DNA of 64,000 nt from Tilletiopsis washingtonensis. Taxonomy: Eukaryota; Basidiomycota; Exobasidiomycetes; Entylomatales. The position numbers and the translations under genes were made by a program. The notes under the pieces are model-generated. The model was not told the origin of the DNA and did not search any database. It saw only the letters and a program-made list of their open reading frames with translations. Of the stretch, positions 1-9,576 are shown piece after piece (the first letter of the stretch is position 1; every line of letters begins with the position of its first letter). The stretch covers positions 1,028,751-1,092,750 of the forward strand of contig NW_020311998.1 in the NCBI RefSeq assembly GCF_003144115.1, given 5' to 3'.

Positions 1-79
1 GACAACAAGCTGCTGCAGGCTGATCTCACCACCTGCAGCATTGGTTCATAGCCCTCTGAGCTGACAAAACAGGGATTCT

Positions 80-161
80 GCGCTGATAGTATAGGCGCCA
101 GTATAGTTGCCTTCCATTACCTGGTCCAGCAACGGACGGGGGTTCGAGTCCCTCTCAGCGC
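80..161 (+). tRNA. tRNA-Gly(UCC) with an 11-nt intron
   Basis: The acceptor stem pairs GCGCTGA (80-86) with TCAGCGC (155-161) perfectly. The D-stem is GTAT (89-92) against GTAT (101-104), as in eukaryotic tRNA-Asp/Gly. The anticodon stem GTTGC (106-110) pairs with GCAAC (129-133). The T-stem is 138-142 with 150-154 around the loop TTCGAGT (143-149). Between the anticodon-stem arms there are 18 nt instead of 7, which fits an 11-nt intron at 117-127 after position 37. The anticodon is then TCC (113-115), reading GGA. A T run follows at 165-170. The D-loop AGGCGCCA lacks the usual GG pair, so a decayed copy is possible, but all stems are intact. Confidence 0.85.
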
Positions 162-164
162 AAG

Positions 165-170
165 TTTTTT
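165..170 (+). terminator. Pol III T-run terminator of the tRNA
   Basis: Six T residues lie 3 nt past the acceptor stem, the normal RNA polymerase III stop signal. Confidence 0.75.
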
Positions 171-2571
171 GCCTCTCGTTTTGCCTCCCATTTCGCCCTC
201 TTCATGTCTCCAGCCTCTGCAGCTCTGGCCGGCATTCCGAGCGACGTGGACGCGTCCTGCTGCCGCGCGGCGCGCCGGATGGGCTGACATAAGCCGTGCG
301 CCAGCGGGCGCCGCTGTACCGCCTGCGGCGCAGCGAGAAGCCTCCTGACGCGGCTCCACGCGCGCGGTCAGCTGGGCCCACGCTCTGAGGAGTAAAGGTG
401 AGAGTCACCGGCCAGCGAGGCAGTGGCGAGCTGCAGTCGAGGCGCCGCGCAAAGGGGAGCGGCTGGTCAGTCGGCGGGTCAGAGCGGGCAAGATCTCGGC
501 GCGGCGCGGCCCATGACGCGGCGCAGCAGATGCTCCCACACCGCCTGTGCCCTCGCCGACGGCGCTGCGGCCATCGAGCGGCGTCGATCCAGTCGCAAAG
601 CAATCAGACCGCAAGAGCGTTCGCAGCTTTGGAAGCTGATGCGACGTTGTCGCATGACGAGCCGCCTCAGTCATTGGTGTTGCCCCTGCTGAGCGCCGCC
701 GACGGCGCCGCCGACGGCGCCCCCAGAATGCAGCAGCACGAGCACCAGCAGGGCGCCGCCGCAGCCTCCGCTGCCGCACCGGCGCAAGCCACCGTGCGAC
801 GAGCTGAGACGCTGCGCTGCTGTGCCGAGCTTGAGAGATGCGAAGCTGCCCTCTGCGCATCGAGAGCTGCAGCTGCGGCGCCGTCGGTCTGGTCGCCTCG
901 AGCAACTCGACTCGCCTGGCCGGACAGAGGCGTAGCAGACGACAACCACGCAGGCGCAGCTGCGACTCGCCTCGCGCTGCGCTTCATCGCCGCATCTCGT
1001 CCGCTCTACCTACTCTCCTCTTCCTTCGGCCCTACTGCGCCGCTCAGGGTTCAGTGTGGGCGTTGACGGAGCTTTTCGCGCTGTTAGATTCTAGCTCGAC
1101 GACGCCCTCGGCGCACCTCAGCCCTCCGAACACCCCGACGCATCTCGCGCTCTCGAGCACCGCCTGTCTATCCACTGCAGTACTCGTAGCCGCACACGCA
1201 ACGTGAGTCTCCTACTCCCCCCTTCTACCACACGCTCGCTCCATCCGGCGCGCCAAGTCGCCGAGGCTCGGCAGTGCAGCGCCGGATTGCCCAGGGGGCG
1301 AGACCTGCTGCTCTCGCTCGCTCCGGCGCTGTCACGCATTCGGCAGCCGCCGAGGTCGCCGGCGCGACGAGCCGTGCGATCGAGAGCGAGGCGGAGAGGT
1401 GGGGTGCTGCTGGGCGAGGGCTGCTGCCTCCGACCGCGACGTCGGCGGCGGGAGCGGGACGCGCACGATGTCTCGCGCGGCCTATTCTGCGGCCGCCACA
1501 CCGTCGGGCCAGGCACGCTGCGGCCCTGCATCGCACGAGCTGCACCGTCGCCCAGAGAACGCAGGGCGCAGGCGGATGCCGCACGATCGCTCGATGCGCA
1601 GCCACAGCCGTGCGGCACCAGAGCGTTCCGGCGCCGCACGGCCGGGCGCCTGGGCGGCGCCGCCGGGTGATTCCCGGCGCCAGCGGTGTGGCTCGCAGCG
1701 GCAGGCAGAGCGAGGCGAGGCCACGGCCGGCGCAGCAGCCCGCACCCGCGCCTAAAAGTCTAAAGTTGCCCCGCCGGCCTGTCACCCGACGTCGGTGCCG
1801 TCGGGCGCAGCGCGGTGCCTTTCCTCGCGGGTGAGACTTGCGCTGCGGGAAGGGGCAGAATTTTCCCCTGCCGCCTGCAGGACACGAGGCGGGCGTGCGG
1901 CTGCCGCCCATGTGCTGCGACCTGCGAGATCTGCGCGCTGCGTCGCGGGCGAGCACGAGGGTCTCAGACGCTGCGCCCGCGCGTCATGCGGCGCCGGTGC
2001 CTGGGCGCACCACAGCGGTGTGACCAGCGGCGGCACCACATGGCCTCGATTTGCTTGTTGCCGGCGGTGCGCACACACATGGCCTCGATCTGCTTGTTGC
2101 CGCACCGACGCAGCCCGCTGCAGCACCGCGCATGTCCGTCTGTTGACTCGGCGCTCCGCAGTGGGCGAGCCTCCGCTGGCCTGCCTCCGATGCTTGTCTA
2201 CTGCAGCGCTGTGTGAGACACAGGTCGGCGCCGGCCCTGCCTTGGCTCGCCTGCGTGCTGGGGACGTACCGCTCGTTCGCTCCTCCTCGGTGCCGCGCCG
2301 GCCCGACTGGCCCATGCATCTCGCCCAGCGCTTCGGATAGCTCCCTCTTGCCTGCAGCACATCGGCAAACTCCGCTCGGCGAGCACGATGCAGGGCAACG
2401 AGCAGCGGGACGAGAACGAAAAAGGCTCAGCTCCGGCGGCGAGGGCGAGCAAGCGGCGCCGGCGTGACGACGAGGCGGCGAGGGGCTGAAAGCTGGGCAG
2501 AGCAGCCGCAGCACATAAGAGGCGCTGCGAATCCTTACCACCTGCAAGTCGTCACCCCTCTCAACTGGACC
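171..2571. other. GC-rich gene-free stretch upstream of the oxidase
   Basis: About 2.4 kb with many overlapping short reading frames in all six frames, as expected at this GC content. None has a recognisable domain or a convincing spliced structure. It may hold the promoter and leader of the oxidase gene at 2572. The only structure I see is a short direct repeat near 2041-2102. Confidence 0.5.
2041..2102. repeat. Direct repeat, 39-bp spacing
   Basis: A 23-bp word beginning TGGCCTCGAT occurs at 2041 and again at 2080 with one mismatch, preceded by CACA-type sequence in both copies. The sequences diverge after the word. Confidence 0.7.
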
Positions 2572-5403
2572 ATGCGTGCCGTCGTCCTTCTCCTCGCCGC
2601 CGCCGTCGCCACGGCGGAGGCCGGCAAGCTCAGCGCGCGCGGCGGCATGGTGCGCAAGCGCCAGGCCAACGTGCCGACGTGCCCGACGACGCCCGCGACG
2701 GCGATTGCCAACAACCTCGGCTGGCAGCTCTGCCCCAACACCGACTTCAACGTGCGCTCCCTCTCGTGGAACCCGACGGACACGGCCGTGGCGTGTGCGC
2801 AGGCGTGCGCCGCCGCAAACGGATGCACGACGGCCGTGTGGGACCAGCAGACCAAGGCCTGCCACATCAAGGGCAACCCGGGCACGACCAACTACATCGC
2901 CGACGCCAAACAGTACCTCACCATCAAGCAGGCCTACACGCCGCAGGACCAGGCGGCGATCAACGGCGCGTGCCCCTTCGGCCAGTACTCGTACAAGGCC
3001 AGCGGCGGCGCCACGTACGCCGTCTGCCCGCTCTCCGACTACCAGATGGCGAGCCAGAGCATCACCAAGGGCGTCAAGTCGATCGAGGCGTGCGCCGACA
3101 TGTGCAGCACCACGGCCGGCTGCGCCAAGGGCGTCTTCGACCACCAGTACGGCGAGTGCCACCTCAAGGGCGACCCCGCCGCCGGCGCCTACGCGTGGAA
3201 GGTCAGCAAGCAGTACGACGTCTTCACCGTGACGGCCACCGCGCCGGCGCAGCTCTCGCCCGTCTCGACGTGCCCGTCGCAGCCCGTCTTCGCCGCCGCC
3301 GACGGCCGCGGCTGGGAGATCTGCCCCGGCAGCCAGTACAATGTCGGCAGCCAGCAGTGGCCGACGACGGCGAGCAACACGGCCTGCGCGGCGCTCTGCT
3401 CCAAGACCAACGGCTGCGCGTACGCCGTGTGGGACCGCACGAGCCGCGCGTGCCACATCAAGGGCAATCCCGCGCAGCCCAACTGGGTTGCCGACAGCGG
3501 CTACGACGCCGTCAAGCTCGCCTACACGCCGACGGTCGGCATGCAGTTCCCGTCGTACGCCTGCCCGTGGGGCGCCACGTCGTACACGGCCAACGGCGCC
3601 GCGTTCACCATCTGCCCGCTCTCCGACTTTGCCGGCCCGACGAACTCGGTGACGAACAACGTCGCCAGCGCCGCGGCGTGCGCCGACGTCTGCGCCGGGC
3701 AGCAGGGCTGCGTGCGTGCCGTGTGGGACTCGGTGAACAACGTCTGCCACAACAAGGCCGGCGTCGAGGGCCTGGCGCAGATCGTCAATGCGCAGTTCCA
3801 GACCATCATCCGCTCGGACCAGATGGGCGCGCGCGTCGCGGGCGGCAAGGCCAACACGGCGGCCATCATTGGCTCGTGTGGCGTGACGGCGCAGCACATG
3901 TTCCTCGGCGACGCCGACACGGTGTACATCGTCGACAAGACCGAGGCGAACCCGCTGCCGACGGCCGACCGCGCCAACTCCGCCACCGCCGCGTCGTTCT
4001 CTCTGTCCACCGGCCTCTGCCGGCCGATGTACACCCAGACGAACCAGTTCTGCGCCGCCGGCGGCCCGCTCGGCGACGGGCGCTGGGTCAGCGGCGGCGG
4101 CAACCCGGCGCAAAACGGCCAGGGCCAGGGCGACGGCCTGCGCGCCATCCGCTCGCTGACGCCGTGCAACACCAACGGCACGTGCCAGTGGAGCGAGGGC
4201 AACGGCAACCTCGGCGTCGCGCGCTGGTACCCGGCCGCCGAGACGACGGGCGACGGCTCGATGATCTGGCTCGGCGGCTACAACGCGCAGGTGTTCCTGC
4301 CGTACCCGCAGAGCGGCAACACGCCCACCGCCGAGTACTTCCCCAGCAAGGGCGGCCTGCTCAACGTGCCCGTGCTCAACCGCGCCTGGCCCTTTTCGCT
4401 CTACCCGCTCACGCACTACCTCTCCGACGGGCGCATCTTCATCCTTGCCGGCAGCTCCGCCGTCATCTGGAACCCGACGAACCAGCAGGAGCAGACGCTG
4501 CCGAACATGCCCAACGGCCCGCGCACGTACCCGTCGGGCGGCTCGGCCGTGCTGCTGCCGCTGACGCCGGCGAACAACTACGCCGAGACGTCGATGCTGT
4601 GCGGCGGCAACAGCGCCATCAAGGACTGGGGCAACCAGTGGTGCCCCGCTGGCGGCTCGTACGCCGTGACGGCCAACACCAAGTGCGACCTGATCACGCC
4701 GCTGGCGAACAACGCGGCGTGGACATCGGCGCCGGACATGCCGTCGCCGCGCCTCATGGGCACGATGATCCTGCTGCCCGACAACAACATCGCACTCGTC
4801 AACGGCGCGCAGGCCGGCACGCAGGGCTTCAACTGCGACGGGCCCGGCGGCTCGATGGCCTCGCGGCCCGCCAACACGGCCTACGTGTACAACCCGCAGG
4901 CGCGCACGTGGGCGACGCTCGCGACGCAGCTCGCCAACCGCGGCTACCACTCGAGCGCGACGCTGCTGCCCGACGGCGCCGTGCTCGTCGGCGGCAGCTC
5001 GCCGCACGACAACATCGAGCCGTGGACGGCGCCGTTCCCGAGCGAGTTCCGCCTCGAGAAGATCTTCCCGTCGTACTACGACGCGCCGCGGCCCAGCAAC
5101 GCCGCCGTGCCCACTGCCTTCCCCTACGGCGGCGCCGCGTTCACCGTCACGTTTGGCTCGGCGGGCGAGGCGCAGGGCGCGTACGTGCGCCTCATCCGCA
5201 CCGGCTGGTCGACGCACGGCCTGCAGATGCAGCAGCGCTCGTACGAGCTGCGGCGTACCGTCAACGGCAACGCGGTGACGTTTGCGGGCATGCCCTCGGG
5301 CGCCAACCGCATCTTCCCGCCGGGCGCCGCGCTGGCGTTCCTCGTCGTCAACGGCGTGCCGGCGATGGGCAAGAGCGCCATTGTCGGCTCGGGCCGGCTG
5401 TAG
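2572..5403 (+). CDS. Secreted PAN-domain / glyoxal-oxidase-like copper radical oxidase
   Basis: This intronless gene encodes 943 aa. It likely oxidises aldehydes or alcohols outside the cell and releases H2O2. Residues 1-17 are a signal peptide (MRAVVLLLAAAVATAEA), and the ATG at 2572 sits in an ACC context, so I prefer it to the upstream in-frame ATG at 2464. Four Cys-rich PAN/Apple-like repeats follow (about 30-430), each with a CAxxC...AVWD...CHxK pattern. The glyoxal oxidase domain (about 455-780) carries FCAAGG and RWYP, which match the Cys and Tyr of the Cys-Tyr radical cofactor, and GYHSSATLLPDG, the Tyr-His copper-ligand motif. A DUF1929-type C-terminus holds WSTHGLQ with the last His ligand. 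The catalytic set looks complete. The substrate cannot be read from sequence. Confidence 0.93.
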   Translation: MRAVVLLLAAAVATAEAGKLSARGGMVRKRQANVPTCPTTPATAIANNLGWQLCPNTDFNVRSLSWNPTDTAVACAQACAAANGCTTAVWDQQTKACHIKGNPGTTNYIADAKQYLTIKQAYTPQDQAAINGACPFGQYSYKASGGATYAVCPLSDYQMASQSITKGVKSIEACADMCSTTAGCAKGVFDHQYGECHLKGDPAAGAYAWKVSKQYDVFTVTATAPAQLSPVSTCPSQPVFAAADGRGWEICPGSQYNVGSQQWPTTASNTACAALCSKTNGCAYAVWDRTSRACHIKGNPAQPNWVADSGYDAVKLAYTPTVGMQFPSYACPWGATSYTANGAAFTICPLSDFAGPTNSVTNNVASAAACADVCAGQQGCVRAVWDSVNNVCHNKAGVEGLAQIVNAQFQTIIRSDQMGARVAGGKANTAAIIGSCGVTAQHMFLGDADTVYIVDKTEANPLPTADRANSATAASFSLSTGLCRPMYTQTNQFCAAGGPLGDGRWVSGGGNPAQNGQGQGDGLRAIRSLTPCNTNGTCQWSEGNGNLGVARWYPAAETTGDGSMIWLGGYNAQVFLPYPQSGNTPTAEYFPSKGGLLNVPVLNRAWPFSLYPLTHYLSDGRIFILAGSSAVIWNPTNQQEQTLPNMPNGPRTYPSGGSAVLLPLTPANNYAETSMLCGGNSAIKDWGNQWCPAGGSYAVTANTKCDLITPLANNAAWTSAPDMPSPRLMGTMILLPDNNIALVNGAQAGTQGFNCDGPGGSMASRPANTAYVYNPQARTWATLATQLANRGYHSSATLLPDGAVLVGGSSPHDNIEPWTAPFPSEFRLEKIFPSYYDAPRPSNAAVPTAFPYGGAAFTVTFGSAGEAQGAYVRLIRTGWSTHGLQMQQRSYELRRTVNGNAVTFAGMPSGANRIFPPGAALAFLVVNGVPAMGKSAIVGSGRL

Positions 5404-5875
5404 CGTGTGTGCGCCACGCCAGCGCGGCGAGTGTGCTCGCTCTGCCGTGCTCCACCCTTTCTGCCATGCCCCGCTCCCTGCCCCACGTCACTCACCGCTG
5501 CGCCCTGTAATTGCCCGTCGCTGCACCCCGCCATGTTCCCTGTAATCTGTAATGCTATATCCGCATGTGTCTGTGGTGCGCGCGGCGGAGGTGGTGGTGC
5601 GGAGTGAAGCGTGACACGCGTCGCTGGCGGTGTTGATGTCGCGCCGGCGTCTCACCCGCCGCGCGGCGTCTGTTTGTTGATCTGGCGGCGCGGGGCTGAA
5701 GCGTGCATCGTGCGCCTCACCGCCGCCTGCCTCTGCTCCACATCCTCCACTCTCCACACTCCGAGCTACCACCCTCTCGCCTCGCTTGCCCTATCTCACT
5801 TATCTCGCACGCTCGGCACCGCTGCTCCTGCACCACCCGACGCTTCTCACCAGGCGCCGCCGCGCCCGCGCCGCC
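5404..5875. other. Intergenic, oxidase 3' end to alpha-actinin leader
   Basis: This holds the 3' region of the oxidase gene and a pyrimidine-rich leader of the next gene (about 5700-5875). I see no gene. Confidence 0.6.
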
Positions 5876-8866
5876 ATGGCGTACAAGCGCGCCTCGACGC
5901 TCATGACGGGCCTGCCGGACCAGGACCGCGGCTGGGAGGAGGTGCAGGTGCGTGGTGGGCGAGGAGTGCTGCAGCGCTGCGGCTGATGCGCTTCCTGCAG
6001 GCCAAGACGTTCTGCAAGTGGTGCGTGCATGGCGAGCGCCAGTCCGGGCGCTTCCGCTGCGCCGCGCCTGGCCCATGCTCACCTGCCCGCAGGCTCAACA
6101 CCAAGCTCGAGACGCGCGACCTGCCGCCCATGTCGTCGCTCGCACGCGACCTCTCCGACGGCGTGCGCCTCGTCGAGCTCATGGAGATCATGGGCGACAC
6201 GAGCCTCGGCCGCTACTACCGCGCGCCGCGCATGCGCGTCCAGATGGCCGAGAACGTCAATCTTGCGCTCGACTTCATCCGCGCGCGCGGCGTGGTGCTG
6301 ACGAATGTGGGCGCCGAGGGTGAGTGGGCGTGACGTGAGAGATAGCGCGGTGGAGGTGCAGTCGGCAGGTCGAGGCTGTGAGAGCAGCGCCAGTGGAGGT
6401 CGTTGGCGGGAGCGGCGCCAGGAGTGCCAGAGGATGGGGCTGTATCGAGGCCGTGCGGTCAGCGCCAGCGGCGACGCCGGAAGACGTGCTTGTCGGGACG
6501 AAGCGGAGCTAACGGTATCGTCGCGGAGCTGGCTGGCAAGCAGCGCGAGTGGAGGAGGAGGACACACCAGCCGTCGAGGCAGCGCAGCAGGTCTTTCGCA
6601 AGCTGAGCGTGAGGTGCTTGACATGCTTGCTTGCGGCGCCCCGCGTCGGTGCAGCTTGAGCTTGGCCTTAGCCTCTTCTCTGAACCACACGGAGGAACGC
6701 TGGCGCCGTTGCAATCGCGCTGCCGGGTGGCACGTGCCGTCGCAAAGGGTGCTCAGACGCAAGCGCGGAGGGCGTTCGAGCAAAGGCCGGAGGATGAAGC
6801 TCAGCTGCGAAGCCAAGCCGAGCTTGGAGGCATCAGACGAAGCACAGGCAAGAGAGCAGGCTCCTTTCTCTTGTGTGCTGCTGCGCCGAGCCCAGATGCT
6901 GGGCGTCCACTTCGCCGCGCTGACGCCTGCCACAGACATCATCGATGGCAACCTCAAGCTCATCCTCGGCCTCATCTGGACGCTCATCCTGCGCTTCACC
7001 ATCGCCGACATCTCCGCCGAGGGCCTCTCGGCGCGCGAGGGCCTGCTGCTGTGGTGCCAGCGCAAGACGGCGCCGTACAGCGACGTCTCCGTGGTGGACT
7101 TTACGCACAGCTGGAAGTCGGGGCGCGCGCTCTGCGCGCTGATCCACCGGCACCGGCCGGACCTGCTCGACTACGACGCGCTGCCGGCGTCGCCACACGA
7201 GTGCACGGCGCTGGCGTTCAGCGTGGCGCAGGAGCATCTCGGCATTCCGCAGCTGCTCGACGTCGAGGACCTGTGCGACGCCAAGAAGCCCGACGAGCGC
7301 AGTGTCATGACGTACGTCGCCCAGTACTTCCACGCCTTCTCGACGATGGAGCAGGCCGAGGTGGTCTCGCGGCGCGTGGCGACCTTTGCCGACGTGATGC
7401 AGGGCGCATGGGTGATGCAGGTCGACTACGAGCGGCGGGCGCGCGAGGTGAGTGCATGGCATGCGCCGCAGAGCTGCCGCTTATGATCTATCTGCAGCTG
7501 CTGGCGGCGATGCAAGAACAGGAGACGGCCTGGGCAGCGGCATCCTTCGCTGGCAGCTACGCCGACGCACGCCTGCAGCTCGACGCCTTCCACGCCTACA
7601 AGGCCGGCGGCAAGCGCGTGTGGGTGCGCGAGCGGACAGATCTCGCAGCACTGCTGGGCAACATCCAGACGAAGCTGCGCACCTACCACCTGCGGCCATG
7701 GGCGCCGGCAGAGGGTCTCGCGCAGGCAGACCTCGATGCAGCGTGGGCACGGCTCGCAGCGTCTGAGGCGCGGAGGTCACGCAGCATCAACGCTGAGATC
7801 CGGAGGGCCAAGGAGGCACTGCGAGTTGAGTTTGCGCGGCGGGCCAACGACTTTGAGGCCGAGCTGCGCACGTCCGCCACGACGCTCGCCAGCCTGACAG
7901 GCGAGCTGGAGGAGCAAAAGGAGCGCGTGGCGAAGCTGCAGCTCGTGCTCGCGGCGCTCGAGAAGCGCCTCGAGGAGCTGCAGCACCTCGAGCAAGAGTG
8001 CGTCGAGGCCAACGTCGAGGAGAACGACCACACCGTCTTTACGCGCGACGACCTCAAGTTCGAGCTCGAGCTCGTGGTGACAAGCGTCGTCAAGAAGCTG
8101 GCCTTTATCGACAACCAGGTACGTGTCCGCCGCACCCGCCATTTGAGCCTGCCTGACACACTCTGCAGATCATCTCGCGGCAACACACGAACCTCACGCC
8201 CGCGCAGCTCGAGGAGTTCGAGAGCACGTTCCGCTACTTTGACAAGGACGCGTCGAACACGCTCACCGTGCCCGAGCTCGGCGCTGCGCTGGCGTCGCTC
8301 GGCATCATCTATTCCGACGAGGACATCGAGGCGATCCATCTGCAGCTCGAGGAGAACTTTGGCGCCGTCAACTACGTGCGTCGCGTGTGTGGTGCGATGT
8401 GCTGCGCTGACCTGTTGCTGCCTCGCAGTCGGCGTTCCTCACCTTTCTGGTGAGTTGTGTGCCGTGTATGCCTACTTGCAGTCCTGACACCCACCCAGCG
8501 CGAGATCACCGAGGACACGACGTCGCCCGACCAGCTGCTCGAGGCGTTCCAGGGCCTGGCGTCGGACAAGGTGCGCCGCAGAGTGTGGCCCCGCATGCCA
8601 CTCCACTCATGCCCTTGCCCAGCCCTACACGACGGAGATCGACCTGCGGCAGGCGCTGCTGCCGCAGGGCGCCATCGACTACCTCAAGGCCTCGATGCCG
8701 CGCGTCGACGTCGACGGCCTCGAGGCCGAGGCGTACGACTACGAGGGTGCGTGGCGCGGCGTGCGTGCACCACTCTGCCCGGCTGACATTGAGCCACGTC
8801 GCAGCCTACCTCACGCAGCTCTTTGGCGAGGGCGACCTGTCGATGCTGTCGGCGGCCTCACAATAG
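5876..8866 (+). CDS. ain1: Alpha-actinin, actin cross-linker
   Basis: Ten exons (5876-5947, 6001-6020, 6093-6319, 6936-7447, 7498-8118, 8169-8375, 8429-8449, 8499-8570, 8623-8746, 8805-8866) give 645 aa. Two calponin-homology domains (about 18-108 and 112-225) form the actin-binding head; the second carries the typical LLLWCQ and DFTHSWKSGRALCALIHRHRPDLLD signatures in consecutive stretches. A short coiled spectrin-type rod follows (about 230-480), then a C-terminal EF-hand region. The first EF loop (DKDASNTLTVPE) keeps the calcium-ligand pattern; the second looks degenerate. The protein should bundle actin at the cytokinetic ring, as Ain1 does in fission yeast. Intron 3 is 616 nt, ten times its neighbours. 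The short rod matches fungal alpha-actinins, not animal ones. Confidence 0.95.
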
Positions 8867-9576
8867 GAATGCCGAGGCATTAGACACAACGTGTGAACGC
8901 GTGTGTGTCACAGCCGGCCCGTCGGGTATCCTTGTCGCTGTCTCGCGCCCTCCAGCATGCGCTGCACTAAATCTGGCGCCACTCTGCTCGCTGTTCTGAT
9001 GCGCAGCCGACTCACTTCGCTGCTGCTGAGCGTCGCAGTCGAGGGAAGTCGGCCCCCTGGATGGCAGGCGTGGGAGAGCGCGACGGCGGCAAAGGGCGCA
9101 CGCCGGCGCGGGCTGTGCAGGCTGTCACATGTTGCGCCGCGCATGCTGCTGCTGTGCTGCTGGCCTGCCTGCGCCGCCCGCCGCGCGCTGCTGTGCGGCG
9201 GCGAGGCCCCTGCATCACACGCGCGCGCTCCGCCAGCGCCGCCTCGCCCGCACGCCGCCGCGCGCCGCCGTCGCGCATGAGCCGGCGGCCGCCGCGAGCT
9301 CGGCGCTCTCCGCCGCACCGCCGCAACACCCGACCAGCGCCGCGTCCGACACCCTGAGGCCCGACCACATCCTCTCCTCGCCGCGTCGCACACACCGCAC
9401 TCGCGCACCCGGCCCGCCACACCGGCCGCTCCTCGTCTCGCCGTCTGCGCTCCGCGTGCGCCGCCGCCGGCTGCTCCGCGCGCGCCCGTCTCTCGCGCGT
9501 GCCCCGCACCGGCGCTCTCAGCGCGCCCTCTGACGGCCTCGTCGAGGCACCTCGCGCCCGCTGCCGCTCTCTCGCC
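8867..9576. other. Intergenic, promoter and leader of PKC1
   Basis: CpG-rich, with a C-rich leader close to the PKC1 start. No gene is supported. Confidence 0.6.

Noticed and set aside
1984-5217. Very long minus-strand open frame (1077 codons) opposite the oxidase
   Set aside because: It is Arg/Ala/Val-rich antisense translation of a GC-rich coding region, with no domain. The + strand frame has a signal peptide and catalytic motifs.
2679-5510. 943-codon + strand frame overlapping the oxidase
   Set aside because: Frame-shifted shadow of the oxidase, with Arg/His/Gln-biased composition and no recognisable fold.
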